A stretch of 64,000 nt of DNA from Serripes groenlandicus. Lineage: Eukaryota; Mollusca; Bivalvia; Cardiida; Cardiidae. Shown here in pieces: positions 33,840 through 44,824 of this stretch (position 1 is its first letter; each line of letters opens with the position of its first letter). A program made the position numbers and the translations under genes. The stretch spans positions 124,001 through 188,000 of the forward strand of contig JASEVX010000133.1 in NCBI GenBank assembly GCA_031761405.1. The letters run 5' to 3'. The notes beneath the pieces are model-generated. The model had not been told where the DNA came from and did no database searches. It worked only from the letters and a program-made list of their open reading frames with translations.

Positions 33840-34460
33840 TATAAATAAGTATGGGTGTGTAGATTGTTAAGTAAACAATACTCCACAGTGGTATTGTCTT
33901 TACACAATCTCTATATGTTTGTGATATTTGCCATAAATATGTTATTGTTAACACAATTCTTCCTAATGTGTTGATTTAATATTTACAAAATGTTGACAAA
34001 ACACAAAACAATTTTGACATGTGAAGGATGATGTCGTTTTGCTGCACTAATTATCTTAACATGTTGTCCAAACAAGTCAACTAAATAAGTTTTCACAACT
34101 GAATCGTGATAGTGGCAAATTGCTCATAGATTTTATGGTTCAGCCCTCATCTACACTTTCAACCTCCTGCTACTTGAGATGTTAATGCAGTGAAACCCCT
34201 TGTAAAGTAATACTATTAGAGTGAATCATATTATTTCTGGGGTTGAAGCAGTGGCCAAGTAACTGGTATGTAATGACAAGGATCGTGATTATGTCTATTA
34301 ATCCAGTCAGCATCCCTGATGAAAGTTGTCAGTTACTTGCAGACAAAATGTGTGGAATATTGAAGTTAAATCCAGGAAACATGGTTTATGTAACTAATAT
34401 ATTGCTGTAAATATTGAGTTCTGATTTAGTTGAAAGCCTTTATAATCCAATTATATCAAT
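33840..34460. other. possible intron, nothing else seen
   Basis: AT-rich sequence between the two candidate exons. No repeats or RNA genes were recognised. Confidence 0.3.
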
Positions 34461-34479
34461 CATTCCATTTCAGATCCCT

Positions 34480-34537
34480 CCGTCAAAGAATTGATTGACA
34501 ATGGGCTGCTGGATACAGTCAACAAGAAGTCATCCCC
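34480..34537 (+). CDS. candidate exon 3, cut by a MITE
   Basis: TTCCATTTCAG precedes an open stretch that reads in part DPSVKELIDNGLLDTVNKK, which looks like normal protein sequence. It runs directly into a MITE (GCAGCAGACGACTTTTTG), where a TGA follows. The MITE may have disrupted the exon or supplies its end. No family is recognised. Confidence 0.3.
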
Positions 34538-34720
34538 TATATTGCAGCAGACGACTTTTTGAAAACATTGTGACAAAAGAAGAAATTGCTCAAAAAGAGC
34601 AATTTCTCCTTTTGCAACAATGTTTTCAACTACTATTAAATGATTGTAATCCCAATTATTGAGATTTTCTATATCTTTGCTCAGATGTTTTCAAAGTAGT
34701 CTGCTGCAGATTTGTCGTTA
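34538..34720. mobile_element. MITE copy with internal palindrome
   Basis: GCAGCAGACGACTTTTTGAA, then the palindromic core GAGAAATTGCTC/GAGCAATTTCTC with AAAA between its arms, then GCAACAATGTTTTCAAC and GTCTGCTGCAGATTTGTCG. It is one of the best copies in the window. Confidence 0.7.
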
Positions 34721-35035
34721 GGCAGGGTATAAGTAAGCATGAAGAACATGTTTATTTCAATCTTATGCATCTTGTTAGTTAAGGTGGCAGATGCTCACCT
34801 GTCCATGCAGAAAAGGTTATTAACTTTAAATTCTAAATGTAAAATCGCGAGTAACCGATTGATAAAGCTTGAAACGTTTTATCCAGCTATCCCGCGACAA
34901 TTTGGATAAATCAGCGGTGAATCGTTTTATTTACGTTGTAGTAAAATACACACAGCGGTGCTCTATGATTATCACACCGTTTAACGGTGTTCAGGTAAAC
35001 ATTGACCATTCCCCTCACTTGAGTCGTTGAGGCTA

Positions 35036-35080
35036 GATACAAAGCGATACGCCGGCTAGAAACAAAGCGATAAGCCTGTT
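35036..35080. repeat. two copies of a satellite-arm motif
   Basis: GGCTAGATACAAAGCGATA and GGCTAGAAACAAAGCGATAA stand in tandem here. The same words form one arm of the hairpin in every monomer of the satellite at 58.5-64 kb. Confidence 0.75.
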
Positions 35081-35109
35081 TCCACTTCCTGCCGTAAATT
35101 GGCAATTTC

Positions 35110-36640
35110 ATTCCCTGGCCGTATGGTTAAACTCTTTGCCTTACCGTAAACCGTTCTGATTTAAAGACCGGCTGGATATTGGTGAATGACACATGTATTC
35201 GTTAAATTTTAAGAGCTAATATAGATTATACACAATACTGGTTTGACAAGACTTTAAGTTATCATACTCATTTATCGGATATATACATTGCAGATTTGAC
35301 CACGGGATCATGGATACAAGTCTATTATATTAGAGGAAGTTCTCCCTCGCACCTTCTTATAACACTGCAGAGCCGAGACAACTTATTTTTGTGTACCAAG
35401 CATTTTGATGGGTTACGCTTTTGATCACCGTAAGTTGTTTGCTTGATTATATTTGTATTGATTGAGAACCTCAAGTTACATTATTTACTTGTATAATTTA
35501 CGCAAAACAATTGTATTTATTGTATCAATAGTTGTATAGAATTCGGAGGGATCCGTATTCGGACATGATTCGGTGGTTGGGACTTCGGGTAATCAGGAAA
35601 GAAGCATACGAGTTCATAAGTGTTTTAAAGTTAAAAGTAATGAAATCATCATACGTGTATTTCATTGTGAAAATGTTTGACTTTAAGCGTCTGTTCAGCT
35701 TGACACATTTTAATCTCATTTCACAGATAGTATTAGTAGTCCCAGCAGATAGAAAGCACATACAAGGATCAAGGTCAATGTTTCTAAAAGTAAAAGTGAC
35801 TTTTCATTATATTTTCATTCAATTCTCACAAGAACATTCCTCTTCATCAAACATAAGGCTTATTCAAGTGTTTAAATGAGTAATGTGGTGTCAAACACTA
35901 TGCCAAATATTAGATAAACCATGTGAACACTCTTGGGGTCTGACTCTGACCGTCACATTTTACTTTACATCACATTTAAAGTTTATCTGAAAATTACGTA
36001 TTATCTAGATCCACATGTTTTTAATGATGGATTAATTAATGTAGAAGATCTTCAAATATTGTAAACAGTTTGTTGATTAAAGCAACATGGTGTTTTATTG
36101 GTTTGGTATATAAACGAAGCTAGTAGATCAGTAAATAATTTATTATAAATGTTTATTTCTTTATTTTATTGATTAAAACTAAGTTGTTCTATTATGGGTT
36201 TTTTGATTGATTAAAAATTTGTCATTAATGAACAGGTTAATTTATTTTTTAATTCTTCAGAAATATTTTGTAACCAGGTCATATTTTCATTGTCTGACAT
36301 TTCATGTCATTTTTGTTAATTATTAGTTATTGGGCTCATTGGTTGAATTTGGTCATTTGACAGAATCTTTGAAAACATTGGCATGAAGACGAGAGTAGTG
36401 TATGGTATGAAAGTACATTCACTTTAATAAATTGGTAAGTTAGCCTGTGTTTTTCCACTTTCAACTCTACATGTTAATGTAATTGTATATAAGTAACATG
36501 TTTCATTTGTATACTTGTCTTATGGCCATCTGTTTGTTTGTCTTAGTCGTAAGTTCGAACCAACTGATTGTCATAAGTAAGTTAGACAGCATAACAGGTC
36601 TAATTATTATTTATATAAAATGTATTTTTATTACATGTAT
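35110..36640. other. no supported gene
   Basis: Overlapping open frames on both strands at 35525-35879 have no recognisable motif and no good start context. The rest is AT-rich and featureless. Confidence 0.45.
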
Positions 36641-36642
36641 TT

Positions 36643-36728
36643 AGTATGTTTATTTATTTCTTTTGACAGATGTAAAGCACTCTTCAGTATGTTTATTTAT
36701 TTCTTTTGACAGATGTAAAGCACTCTTC
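36643..36728. repeat. 43-bp perfect tandem duplication
   Basis: Two adjacent copies (36643-36685, 36686-36728), each containing TTATTTCTTTTGACAG followed by ATGTAAAG, a splice-acceptor-like sequence. The copies are identical. Confidence 0.9.
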
Positions 36729-37440
36729 CTATATCTGGAATAAACTATTTTAACCAACTAAGGAATTCCGTTTTACTTTAGTAACCACCTCCATAAGTTA
36801 CATTTAAACAACTGAAATGAAACCATTCTTCACAATTTGAACACTCGATCGTTGTGGGATTTGAGTCATCCTGAAGCAATCTACACTAGTAGTTTCCTTT
36901 ATAATTGAAAATATTTACTGTAAATTTTACACAACTAGAGACATGTTTTTATATGTCCCTGACACAACTTTCCATACTTGGTACTTGTTAGCAATAAGAA
37001 AAAACAATTCAGGAAAGAAAACTCAGGAAAAGTATGTGGTTCTAAATCTTGCAGCTTTAATTGACTGTTGATTGAGTTGAACAATTTAATCAATAATTGT
37101 ATGTGGCAGGATACAATCCAATAAAGGCTGTGTACGTGGCAGAAGACACTACGAAAATGTTTATAACATCTATATAACTTCATTTATAAGAGCTTTGTTT
37201 CTATGGCAGCAGTTGAACTCTGGTTATGATTGAAAACAGAATAAAAGTAACTATTTTATTTGATTAACATATATGCAGATCATTGATTATAAAAGTTCCT
37301 TTTCACAAAATTATTCCATGAATTATTTCTTTGATATGTTTGAACAAGGGCTTGTTTTTATAGTAACAATCATCTATTGAATCAATTTAGCCACATCATT
37401 GGATAAAAAATTCAACCATTGCATAATTCTTAGCTGGACT
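36729..37440. other. no supported gene
   Basis: AT-rich; nothing recognisable on either strand. Confidence 0.4.
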
Positions 37441-37449
37441 CCTACTTAA

Positions 37450-37605
37450 AAAGATCACTGCAAAAAGGAGAAATTCCTCATGATAAGCCAATTCTCCTTT
37501 TGTCACAATGTTTTTCAAATGTTCTCTGCTGCCCAGGCGTCAAACTGCAGGTGGGATAGGGTTAACTACTGTATAGGAGATGCCCCTTAACCCTTTCCCA
37601 CATAC
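37450..37605. mobile_element. MITE copy plus adjoining second terminus
   Basis: CAAAAAGGAGAAATTCCTC, TTCTCCTTTTGTCACAATG and CTGCTGCCCAGGCGTC lead to GTGGGATAGGGTTAA. About 40 bp later comes TTAACCCTTTCCCACATAC, the terminus of another copy in opposite orientation. Confidence 0.65.
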
Positions 37606-37739
37606 AACAATTCTTAAACAGACAACTGAATACATATAGGTTAAAATATAGAAATCTTTATCAATGAAAATATTATTTTTGCTCATGAATCATAAGCAAT
37701 TTCTAATATTTAGCTGTGCTCAAGTTGTGTAATTGTGAT

Positions 37740-38260
37740 CTCCTTTAGTCCGGCGTCCGGCAATTTCTTTTCCTCAGTAACCATTGGGTCAATTTGGATG
37801 AACAATCACAGAAAGCATCCTCTCAATGACCTCACCAGAATACCTTCAAATTGTTGGTATCCATGCAGAATTCTGGTTTCCATGGCAACGAAACGAAAAA
37901 AACTTTAAAATTCTTCTTCTCCCAAACTGGTTGGTTGATTTCAAATCATTTTGTAGAAATGTTCCTTGGATGAACCTCTATCAGATTTCTTCAAGTCATG
38001 TTGATACTTTAAAAAAAACATGGCCGCCACAGGGCTGGGCTATTTTGCCGTATATGGCTTAAGTGAAAACTTAAGAAATCTTCTTCTCCGAAAGCATTTG
38101 GCAAATTTTCAAATAATTTTTTAGAAATTTCCTTAAGATGACCCTCTATTAGAGTCCTTCAAGTCATGTTGATTGGTCGAAAACTATGACCGCCAGGGGG
38201 CGAAGCTAAAGTGGAAAAAAAAAACGGACAGCGATCCAGGGCCATCATGGCCCTCTTGTT
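37740..38260 (+). mobile_element. dispersed element ending in hairpin plus CTTGTT
   Basis: Two diverged internal units share TTCTTCTCC, GGTTGATTTCAAATCATTTT / GCAAATTTTCAAATAATTTT, GTAGAAATGTTCCTTGGATG and CTTCAAGTCATGTTGAT. The 3' end is AGGGCCATCATGGCCCT (38238-38254) followed by CTTGTT. A similar internal unit recurs near 38400-38490. It has no coding content. Confidence 0.55.
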
Positions 38261-38529
38261 TCAACGATGTTTTCAATTGTAGTCTGCTGCAAATGCATCA
38301 AAATGCTTCTGCCAGCGGTTACTTTTGTAACAGGCGAAGTTTGTGGGCCACACAATGATCATTTATTTCAACTACATGAGTCAAATCAGCATTGAATATA
38401 ATAGCCTATTCTCTCTTTTTAAACTGCTTGTCGGATTCATAGATAATTTGGTAGAAACATTCCTTGGGTGAAAATCTATATTGGTTGAAAGAGATTGCAG
38501 CTAGGTGGAATCAGAAAAGGATCCTGTGT

Positions 38530-38690
38530 TCATGCCTTTACAAAGTGTCTATACGGATTTGAATTTCATTTTACTACAGGTTCGGCAGTGTGTCTATACA
38601 GATTTGAATTTGATTGTTCTGCCGATCGACAGAGTGTCTATACAGATTTGAATGATACAGGTTTGCCTTCATGTCAAAAGAAGTCTTTAC
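38530..38690. repeat. degenerate tandem repeat, GTGTCTATACAGATTTGAAT
   Basis: Three copies of the phrase at about 38545, 38590 and 38633, with variable spacers containing ACAGGTT. Confidence 0.75.
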
Positions 38691-38744
38691 CGATTTAGGT
38701 CTCAACTCATGTACAGTACAGCTCAAGGGGGTTTTCCCAAAAAC

Positions 38745-39000
38745 CCTCACCCCCGCGGGCTGATAAGGCAGCCCCACCGCGTTCCCGCTCACCTGTACGC
38801 AGGGTTTCCCCTACAATAACCCGGCGGTCCCGCGGGGTTTGATCATTCAACTATTAAGTCCGCGGAGGGAAATCCGATAACGATTTATGATGTCACGATG
38901 ATTGACAGCTGTGATTAAGACAGCCCCACGGCGTTCCCGCTCATATGAATGCGGGTTTCCCCTACAATAACCCCTCGATCCCGCGGAATTTCATCATTTA
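38745..39000. repeat. GC-rich two-copy repeat of about 165 bp
   Basis: CAGCCCCAC(C/G)GCGTTCCCGC, GGGTTTCCCCTACAATAACC and TCCCGCGG occur twice (about 38769-38850 and 38931-38992). The GC content differs sharply from the surroundings. Confidence 0.8.
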
Positions 39001-39640
39001 TCAAACGGTAGTTAATACACAACATCACACTTTTGGAGTAAAATGTTTTTAAATCAATGGGGATATCCTATTCAGTAAGCCAGACGCGACATGTAACATT
39101 AGCCCATCTGTAATGCGATCAAAACAAGTGAACGTCAATTATTACTTTCAATTAATAGGTGTTAAAAACATGTCGACAATCTGAGTTGTTTGGTATTATT
39201 ATTTGATAATTCAAATTCCTTTAGGCTTCCAGCCCATGAGGATACATGTTATATACACGGCTGACTGACTGAAAATTTAAAAGAAAATAGACAGTTACAA
39301 CAATAACAATGTGACAAGAAGAGAAACCGCCTATTTGGAGTTCTCCTCTTTTCACAATGTCCCTATATCAGCAACGATTGATTTATATACATGAAGCATT
39401 CATGTATCATAAATTCACAAATCAATTCTACCACCCGGTGTCATATGTCCTCTCCTATTAATATCGGCGAATCTTTGATTGACGGATCTGTTTTCTGGCC
39501 GATAAGTCAGACAAGAAATAAAATGACAACTGGACGCTTGTTAATGAGAATCGCAATATTTATTTCACAATACTCGCATTTGGTGCGGTTTTGAATATGG
39601 AAACTTATACCCAACATAGACTGGAAAGATGAGGAAGTTC
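39000..39640. other. no supported gene
   Basis: No motif-bearing frame. A partial MITE word lies near 39345 (TCTCCTCTTTTCACAATG). Confidence 0.4.
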
Positions 39641-39659
39641 AATTGTGTTGTCGTCTATA

Positions 39660-39860
39660 TGTTTTCCCTTTCTCACTTGCAGACGCCTTCTTACGCAGCT
39701 ACAGAAGACGATTTGGAAACATTGTGACAAAAGACGAAATTGTCGCGATAGTTTCAATCTCTTTCAATAATTGTACTTTCGTTTATAAAGTTTCCATATG
39801 TTTGCCTATAAGTTTGCAAATTGACTACTGCTGATTTTTTGCATGCGGAAAATGGTTAAT
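39660..39860. mobile_element. MITE copy
   Basis: CCCTTTCTCACTTGCAGACG opens the copy. GCAGCTACAGAAGACGATTT, AAACATTGTGACAAAAGACG and GACTACTGCTGATTTTTTGC follow, ending GCGGAAAATGGTTAA. Confidence 0.6.
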
Positions 39861-40900
39861 AAGAATAGCCTTCCTCTCAGTGGCATAATACAACTTAGTT
39901 GTAAAGGATGTGCATGTAATGTAATTCAGAAAAAAATATCACCATTCGCATACGCGCAATAAGATCATGATGTAACCGTCTTACTATATGCATCTAGGCT
40001 TACAAGCCTCACAAGAACGGTTATGACCAAACACTAACTATAAACGTACGTTTTTTATTGTAAATTCTATTTATGTCAATATATCCGAAGGTCGGTTTTG
40101 GCGTGACGTGAAACATGTATTAACAAAACCCGTTATGAGCAAGTTCTCCATTTGTCAAATGTTCTCATCTCTAGTCCATAATAGATCTTTAAGTTTTTGA
40201 TATATGTTTCTGTATTATATGTAGACGTTTTGAATGGCATCTGCTGCGAATTTATCATATGTTGGAAAGGGGGGTTAAAGAAAAAATAAAAAGATGAGCG
40301 CTTGTTAGCTGATCGTGTAATGATCTTATCAAGTTAACCCCTTTCCAACAAACCAAGCAGACGACTTTTAAAACACTTTGTCAATCATTATGTTCAGCCC
40401 TGTCTCCATTTGCCACAATGCTCTTTCTGACCCTTATGTTCCCGTCCGCCACTTGATTCAATAGTACATAGTGCTAAAAAGTGGAATTACACTTGTTTTT
40501 TCCTCCTCTGGTCTTTTTTTAGAAGAACCTTCTTTGTCATCTTTTCGTCTTAGTCCCTCGTTTGTGCGGCTCACGATGGTGTCTTCTCAAACAAATGTTT
40601 TACCTGCAGAGGGGTAAAAGGCTTTAACATATCTTCTGATGATGTTTTTCCTTACCGAGTCTAGTTCCTCCTTAATCTTCACCCCGCCACCGAACCAACT
40701 ACTCCCCCATCTTATATTTCCCGGACCGAATAACTCCGGGAAAAAAGTCGTGTTAAGGTTAGTCCAACATTCCCTATGCCGATGGAATCATCCCTTAGCT
40801 TCCGAAGTCACATTCTGTTTTGTATTAGCCTTTTTAAATAGGTTGTAAACAGTTAAGTAGCTAGGACCATGATGTGACCATATTACAGGACAATGATCTA
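39861..40900. other. MITE fragments, no supported gene
   Basis: MITE pieces lie at about 40140-40280 and 40335-40430 (AACCCCTTTCCAAC, GCAGACGACTTTTAAAACAC). The open frame at 40639-40848 has no motif. Confidence 0.4.
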
Positions 40901-40902
40901 TG

Positions 40903-41095
40903 AATTGATTGATTGATTGATTTGGGGTTTAACGCCATTTTTAACAATTGCTCAGTTATATCACGGCGGCCAGTTCTCCTACTCATGTATTTCCTGGGTT
41001 TCTCACACCAGTACTTCACACAACAATCTTCCAAAGCAACTGGCTACTTTTCCACATAGAATAAGCCCATTGGTGGAAGACGAATGACGCCATCT
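40903..41095 (-). mobile_element. SINE with (ATCA)n tail
   Basis: Read on the minus strand the body ends GGCGTTAAACCCC and then ATCAATCAATCAATCAATTC. It shares CACACCAGTACTTCACACAA, AACTGGCTACTTTTCCACAT and GAAGACGAATGACGCC with 1500-1600 and 56670-56760. The (ATCA)n tail is a typical SINE end. Confidence 0.7.
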
Positions 41096-41099
41096 ATGA

Positions 41100-42005
41100 A
41101 TTGAAAATGAAATGTAAATATAGTTCAGAACGGCAGATATTTTAAAAATCATTTATTTTAAGTCACTCTTTTACACGATGTTTAATGATGCACAGTTAAT
41201 AACAATGCGGTTGTTTTTCAGGAATTATCTTTATACATATAATATTGTCACGCTGATTAACCAACCTACTTTTGAGATATACCACTCTTTAATACGGATT
41301 AAGATAAAGTGGCTGTTTATTACAACACATGTCAACCCTTTACCCAGACTTTCTGTAGATGACTTTCAACTGTATTTCAGTTAGATCATGGTATTGTATT
41401 GTTAAGTTACCAATACTCACGATTTTATTTACCCTGACACGATAACATATATTTTACCGCATCTATTAACGCGTAGGATGGAACCCATTAATACGTTTTT
41501 TAAAGTGTTTGGTATGCCGGGAAACTATTTTTCCCTTTTACCACATACAGATGCTGTCGACGCTTCTACAGCAGATGACTTATGAAAACATCGTATACAG
41601 GCATATATTGGTAAACGTAAATAAATATAAACCAGAAACAGGACCTATATTTTGCTCCGATACAATTAGTTTAAACATGCAGACTATTGGAATATATTTG
41701 AAATCTCTACTCCGAATTAAATGATTTCATAAAAGTTTCCGTTTATTTTTAAAATGAGCATTTCATCATATGCTTTTAACAATGCTCAATGTTGATTAAT
41801 TGGGATAAAACGTCGTTTTCAACAATTGTTCAGTCAAATTACGGCGGCCAATTCACATATCTCAACACTGCAAACAATCATTATTAAGGGCACCCAACGT
41901 CATGGCATTTGCTAAATGTATATATAGAGATCAGAACGCACATTCATGCTATTCGATGTTGTTGTACATAGTTCGAAGGAATTTCTAGATTTGCCTGCTT
42001 GAATA
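41100..42005. other. SINE and MITE fragments, no supported gene
   Basis: A partial SINE 3' end (GGGATAAAACGTCGTTTTCA, about 41800) and a MITE fragment (41525-41600) are seen. Nothing coding. Confidence 0.4.
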
Positions 42006-42024
42006 CGCATAGTGGTTTCGATCT

Positions 42025-42780
42025 ACATGGTCACCTTCAGCTTAAAATTGGTTTCCGCTCAATAACTAAAGAATGCTTATATCGAGGAATTTCGTACCTG
42101 GTGTGTAGGTTGGTCCTAACCAGTAGATGACCCTTTTTGATTTTTGTATGATTTTGAGGTCACAAGGTCAAAGGTCAAGATCACATTAACAATGAGCTGA
42201 GAAATAGTTTTTGCTTAATAACTGTAGAATGCTTTGGCCATGGACGTTAATACTTGGTGTGCAAGTTGGTCACCACAAGCAGATGACCCCTATTGATTTT
42301 GAGGTCACTAGGTCAAAGGACAAGGTCATGGTAACAGCTGAAAAATGGTTTCCGCTCTATAACTAAAGAATGCTTATGTCGAGGAACTTCATACTTGGTG
42401 TGCAGGTTGGTCCTAACCAGTAGATGAACCTTATTGATTTTGTTTGATTTTGAGGTCACAAGGTCAAGGTCACAGTAACATTCACCTGAACAAATTTGTT
42501 CTACTCAATTACTCATACTTAGTGTGCAGGTTGGTCCTAATTAGTAGATGATCCCTATTGATTTTGAGATCACAAGGTCAAAGGTCAAGGTCACGGTAAC
42601 CTTCAGCTGAAAAATCGTTTTTACTCAATAACTCAAGAACGCTTATGCCCTGAAACTTCATACTTGGTGTGCAGCTTGGTCATAACTTGTAGATCACCCC
42701 TATTGATTTTGACTCCATCATTTCTTTTCCTCTCCTACGACCACACAAATGGGGAGACAAGCGCTTTTTCAAAAAAGCAA
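42025..42780. repeat. tandem repeat of about 150 bp with AGGTCA clusters
   Basis: About five units share AATAACTAAAGAATGCTTAT, ACTTCATACTTGGTGTGCAG, GTTGGTCCTAACCAGTAGAT, CCCTATTGATTTTGAGGTCA and CAAGGTCAAAGGTCAAGGTC. The last unit is followed by AATGGGGAGACAAGCGCTTT. I remember this as a widespread bivalve repeat. Each unit has several AGGTCA half-sites. Confidence 0.85.
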
Positions 42781-43320
42781 TCTCTAGTTTTTGAGTTACA
42801 AAGCTTTAAGATTTGTCATATTTTGTCAGGGCATGTATTCATGAAAAATGTATCTGAAAACATTGAAATGTCAATTTTGACAAAAAGTCTAGTTTCAATT
42901 GTGTTGCGCTGAATCCTCAATATATCTTTTAATGCCTATGCAACCAACAAACTTTCACTCAGCATTTCATTTTTCAAATGATGTTTAGAGGGCATTCTTT
43001 TAATGTGTGTCATTCGTCATACTTTAAATGTATTACATATAATAGTGATTGGAAAGTAGCCAGTTTCTTTATAATAATGTGAAGACTAGGAAATGCATGC
43101 AGTGATATTACTGGATTTTTAAAAATAAGATAACCAACACCATTATATCACAATTAATTTAGATATATGCTGTAAAATACTGGGTGTAACTTCGTACATT
43201 ATTACTTTGTTTCCAAACAAAGAAATAAAACCACTCAGCTCTGCAGGCTGATTTCTGAGTACACTTACAACATTCTCTCTTTACTCTTTCAAACATACAA
43301 AAATATCTACTGCAGATTTT
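42780..43320. other. no supported gene
   Basis: AT-rich; nothing recognisable. Confidence 0.4.
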
Positions 43321-43344
43321 TTTTGAAAAACTTTAAATAATAAT

Positions 43345-43680
43345 AGAACTATTTAAAAGAGTTGAAAACGCTGTGGCAAAAGGACATGTGCTCTTTATGT
43401 GAACTTTCTCCTTTTGACACAATGATTTCAAACATGTATTGCAGGTGTCTGCAAATGAGAAAGGGTTAAACCTTTTCCAATAAAAAATAACTGTTTCATT
43501 TTGCAGCATAGAACTTGTGGAAATGGTAGAAATTGCTCAAAACAAGCAATTTTCATATTTTTTCACAATGTTTTTGGACATCATATTCCTCAAATAGTAT
43601 CATACCAGTTAAGCAATCATCCCTTTTCCACTTGCAGACACTTTTTGATGCGTTTGCAGCAGTTGACTTTTGAAAATAAT
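43345..43680. mobile_element. two adjoining MITE copies
   Basis: The first (to about 43470) has AACGCTGTGGCAAAAGGACA, TCTCCTTTTGACACAATG and GAGAAAGGGTTAAA. The second starts AACCTTTTCCAATAAAAA and carries GAAATTGCTCAAAACAAGCA and TTTTTCACAATG, with a further terminus CCCTTTTCCACTTGCAGACA near 43620. Confidence 0.6.
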
Positions 43681-43714
43681 TTGATAAAAGGAAATATTGC
43701 TAAAACATACATTT

Positions 43715-44185
43715 TTATACGCCGCCGGAGGCGGTTGTATATTGGCATCATCTTCTCCGTCTGTCGGTACGTCCATTTCTTGTGAACGCAACTCCTCCTA
43801 TGTTTCTGACCGAATCTTTTCAAAACTTGGTCAATATGTCATTACTATAATGGGTAGATGTGCATGAAGCGGCGATTTTCCAGTTCATTGATTTTTGCAA
43901 GATTTTTGTCCCTTGAAACTTAGTTTCTGTAGCTGATTGATATTGCAGCCTTGTGGACGCAACTCTTCCTATGTTTCTGATCGAATCTTTTCAAAACTTG
44001 GTCAATGTCATGACTATAATGGATAGATGTGCATGAAGCGGCGATTTTCCGGTTCATTGATTTTTGCAAGATTTATGTCCCTTGTAACTTAGTCTCTGTA
44101 GCTGATTGATATTGCGGCTTGTGAACGCAACTCTTCCTACGTTTCTGACTGAATCTTTTCAAAACTTGGTCAATATCATTACTAT
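43715..44185 (+). mobile_element. tandem-cored element, left part (interrupted by the LTR element)
   Basis: It starts near ATACGCCGCCGGAGGCGG, a short inverted repeat. Core units of about 170 bp then follow, sharing GAACGCAACTC, TATGTTTCTGA, CGAATCTTTTCAAAACTTGG, ACTATAATGG and AGATGTGCATGAAGCGGCGA. The third unit stops at CTAT (44185), where the LTR element begins. It continues at 55751. Confidence 0.8.
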
Positions 44186-44785
44186 TGTAAGACTCAATTT
44201 TTAGATGACCCTACGATACAGGTATAAGGTCAGTTACCGGTAAACATGTTGAACTCGTATTGAACTAAACCGTTAACCCGGCAACATGTATATTACATGT
44301 ACTAGGGATATATGTACTGAGCTAGATATATTTCGAGGCTACATGGGTTAGTTACATGATTTACAAATATGGTGCTACGATCTGATTCAGATCACTATAT
44401 AAGATGGATTCAAAGCGCGCACCAGTACTGGATCTTTGTATAACGTGCATTAACGTCCGTCGGTCAGTCATTTTGTATCGATCGCCTTCGATCAAAGCAT
44501 TTACGATGTTAAGTTAATCTATCATGTATAATTTAGTAACATTGTGAACATGTTTAATATGTGGTTATATGTGAACTTGGAAGGAATAAAGATGAAGGAG
44601 CCAAGGTATTGTGTTTATGTTATTTTATAATATACATTTATATTGAACATATACCGTTCCCGGTATTAGACATTTCTGCTACCTTTGTTACAATGTGTAA
44701 CATTATATTCGGGTATATGCACACACTATATCTAGTGTAATGCCAAAGTATCCTGTAGCAACAAGTGGGAATTCGATCTGTTACA
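44186..44785 (+). repeat. 5' LTR
   Basis: 600 bp, TG...CA. TATATAAG at 44396-44403 puts transcription start near 44425-44430, and AATAAA at 44585-44590 is followed by a TTGTGTTTATG GU-rich stretch. This predicts U3 of about 240 bp, R of about 180 bp and U5 of about 175 bp. The sequence matches 55151-55750 with no difference I could find. Confidence 0.95.
44396..44403 (+). promoter_or_regulatory. LTR TATA box
   Basis: TATATAAG, followed 25-30 bp later by CACCAGTACTGG, a plausible initiator. This is the promoter of the full-length RNA. The same box sits at 55361-55368 in the 3' LTR. Confidence 0.65.
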
Positions 44786-44790
44786 ACTAG

Positions 44791-44808
44791 TGGAGAATCC
44801 GTTGGAAA
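44791..44808 (+). other. probable tRNA primer binding site
   Basis: TGGAGAATCCGTTGGAAA begins five bases after the LTR. TGG is the expected complement of tRNA CCA. I cannot name the tRNA with confidence. Confidence 0.5.
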
Positions 44809-44824
44809 TTCCCTATTTTTAACA

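Noticed and set aside
35525..35879. Overlapping 78- and 115-codon frames on opposite strands
   Set aside because: No recognisable motif, no good start context, and both strands are open equally; probably chance.
40639..40848. 69-codon frame near MITE fragments
   Set aside because: No motif; short; no context supporting a gene.
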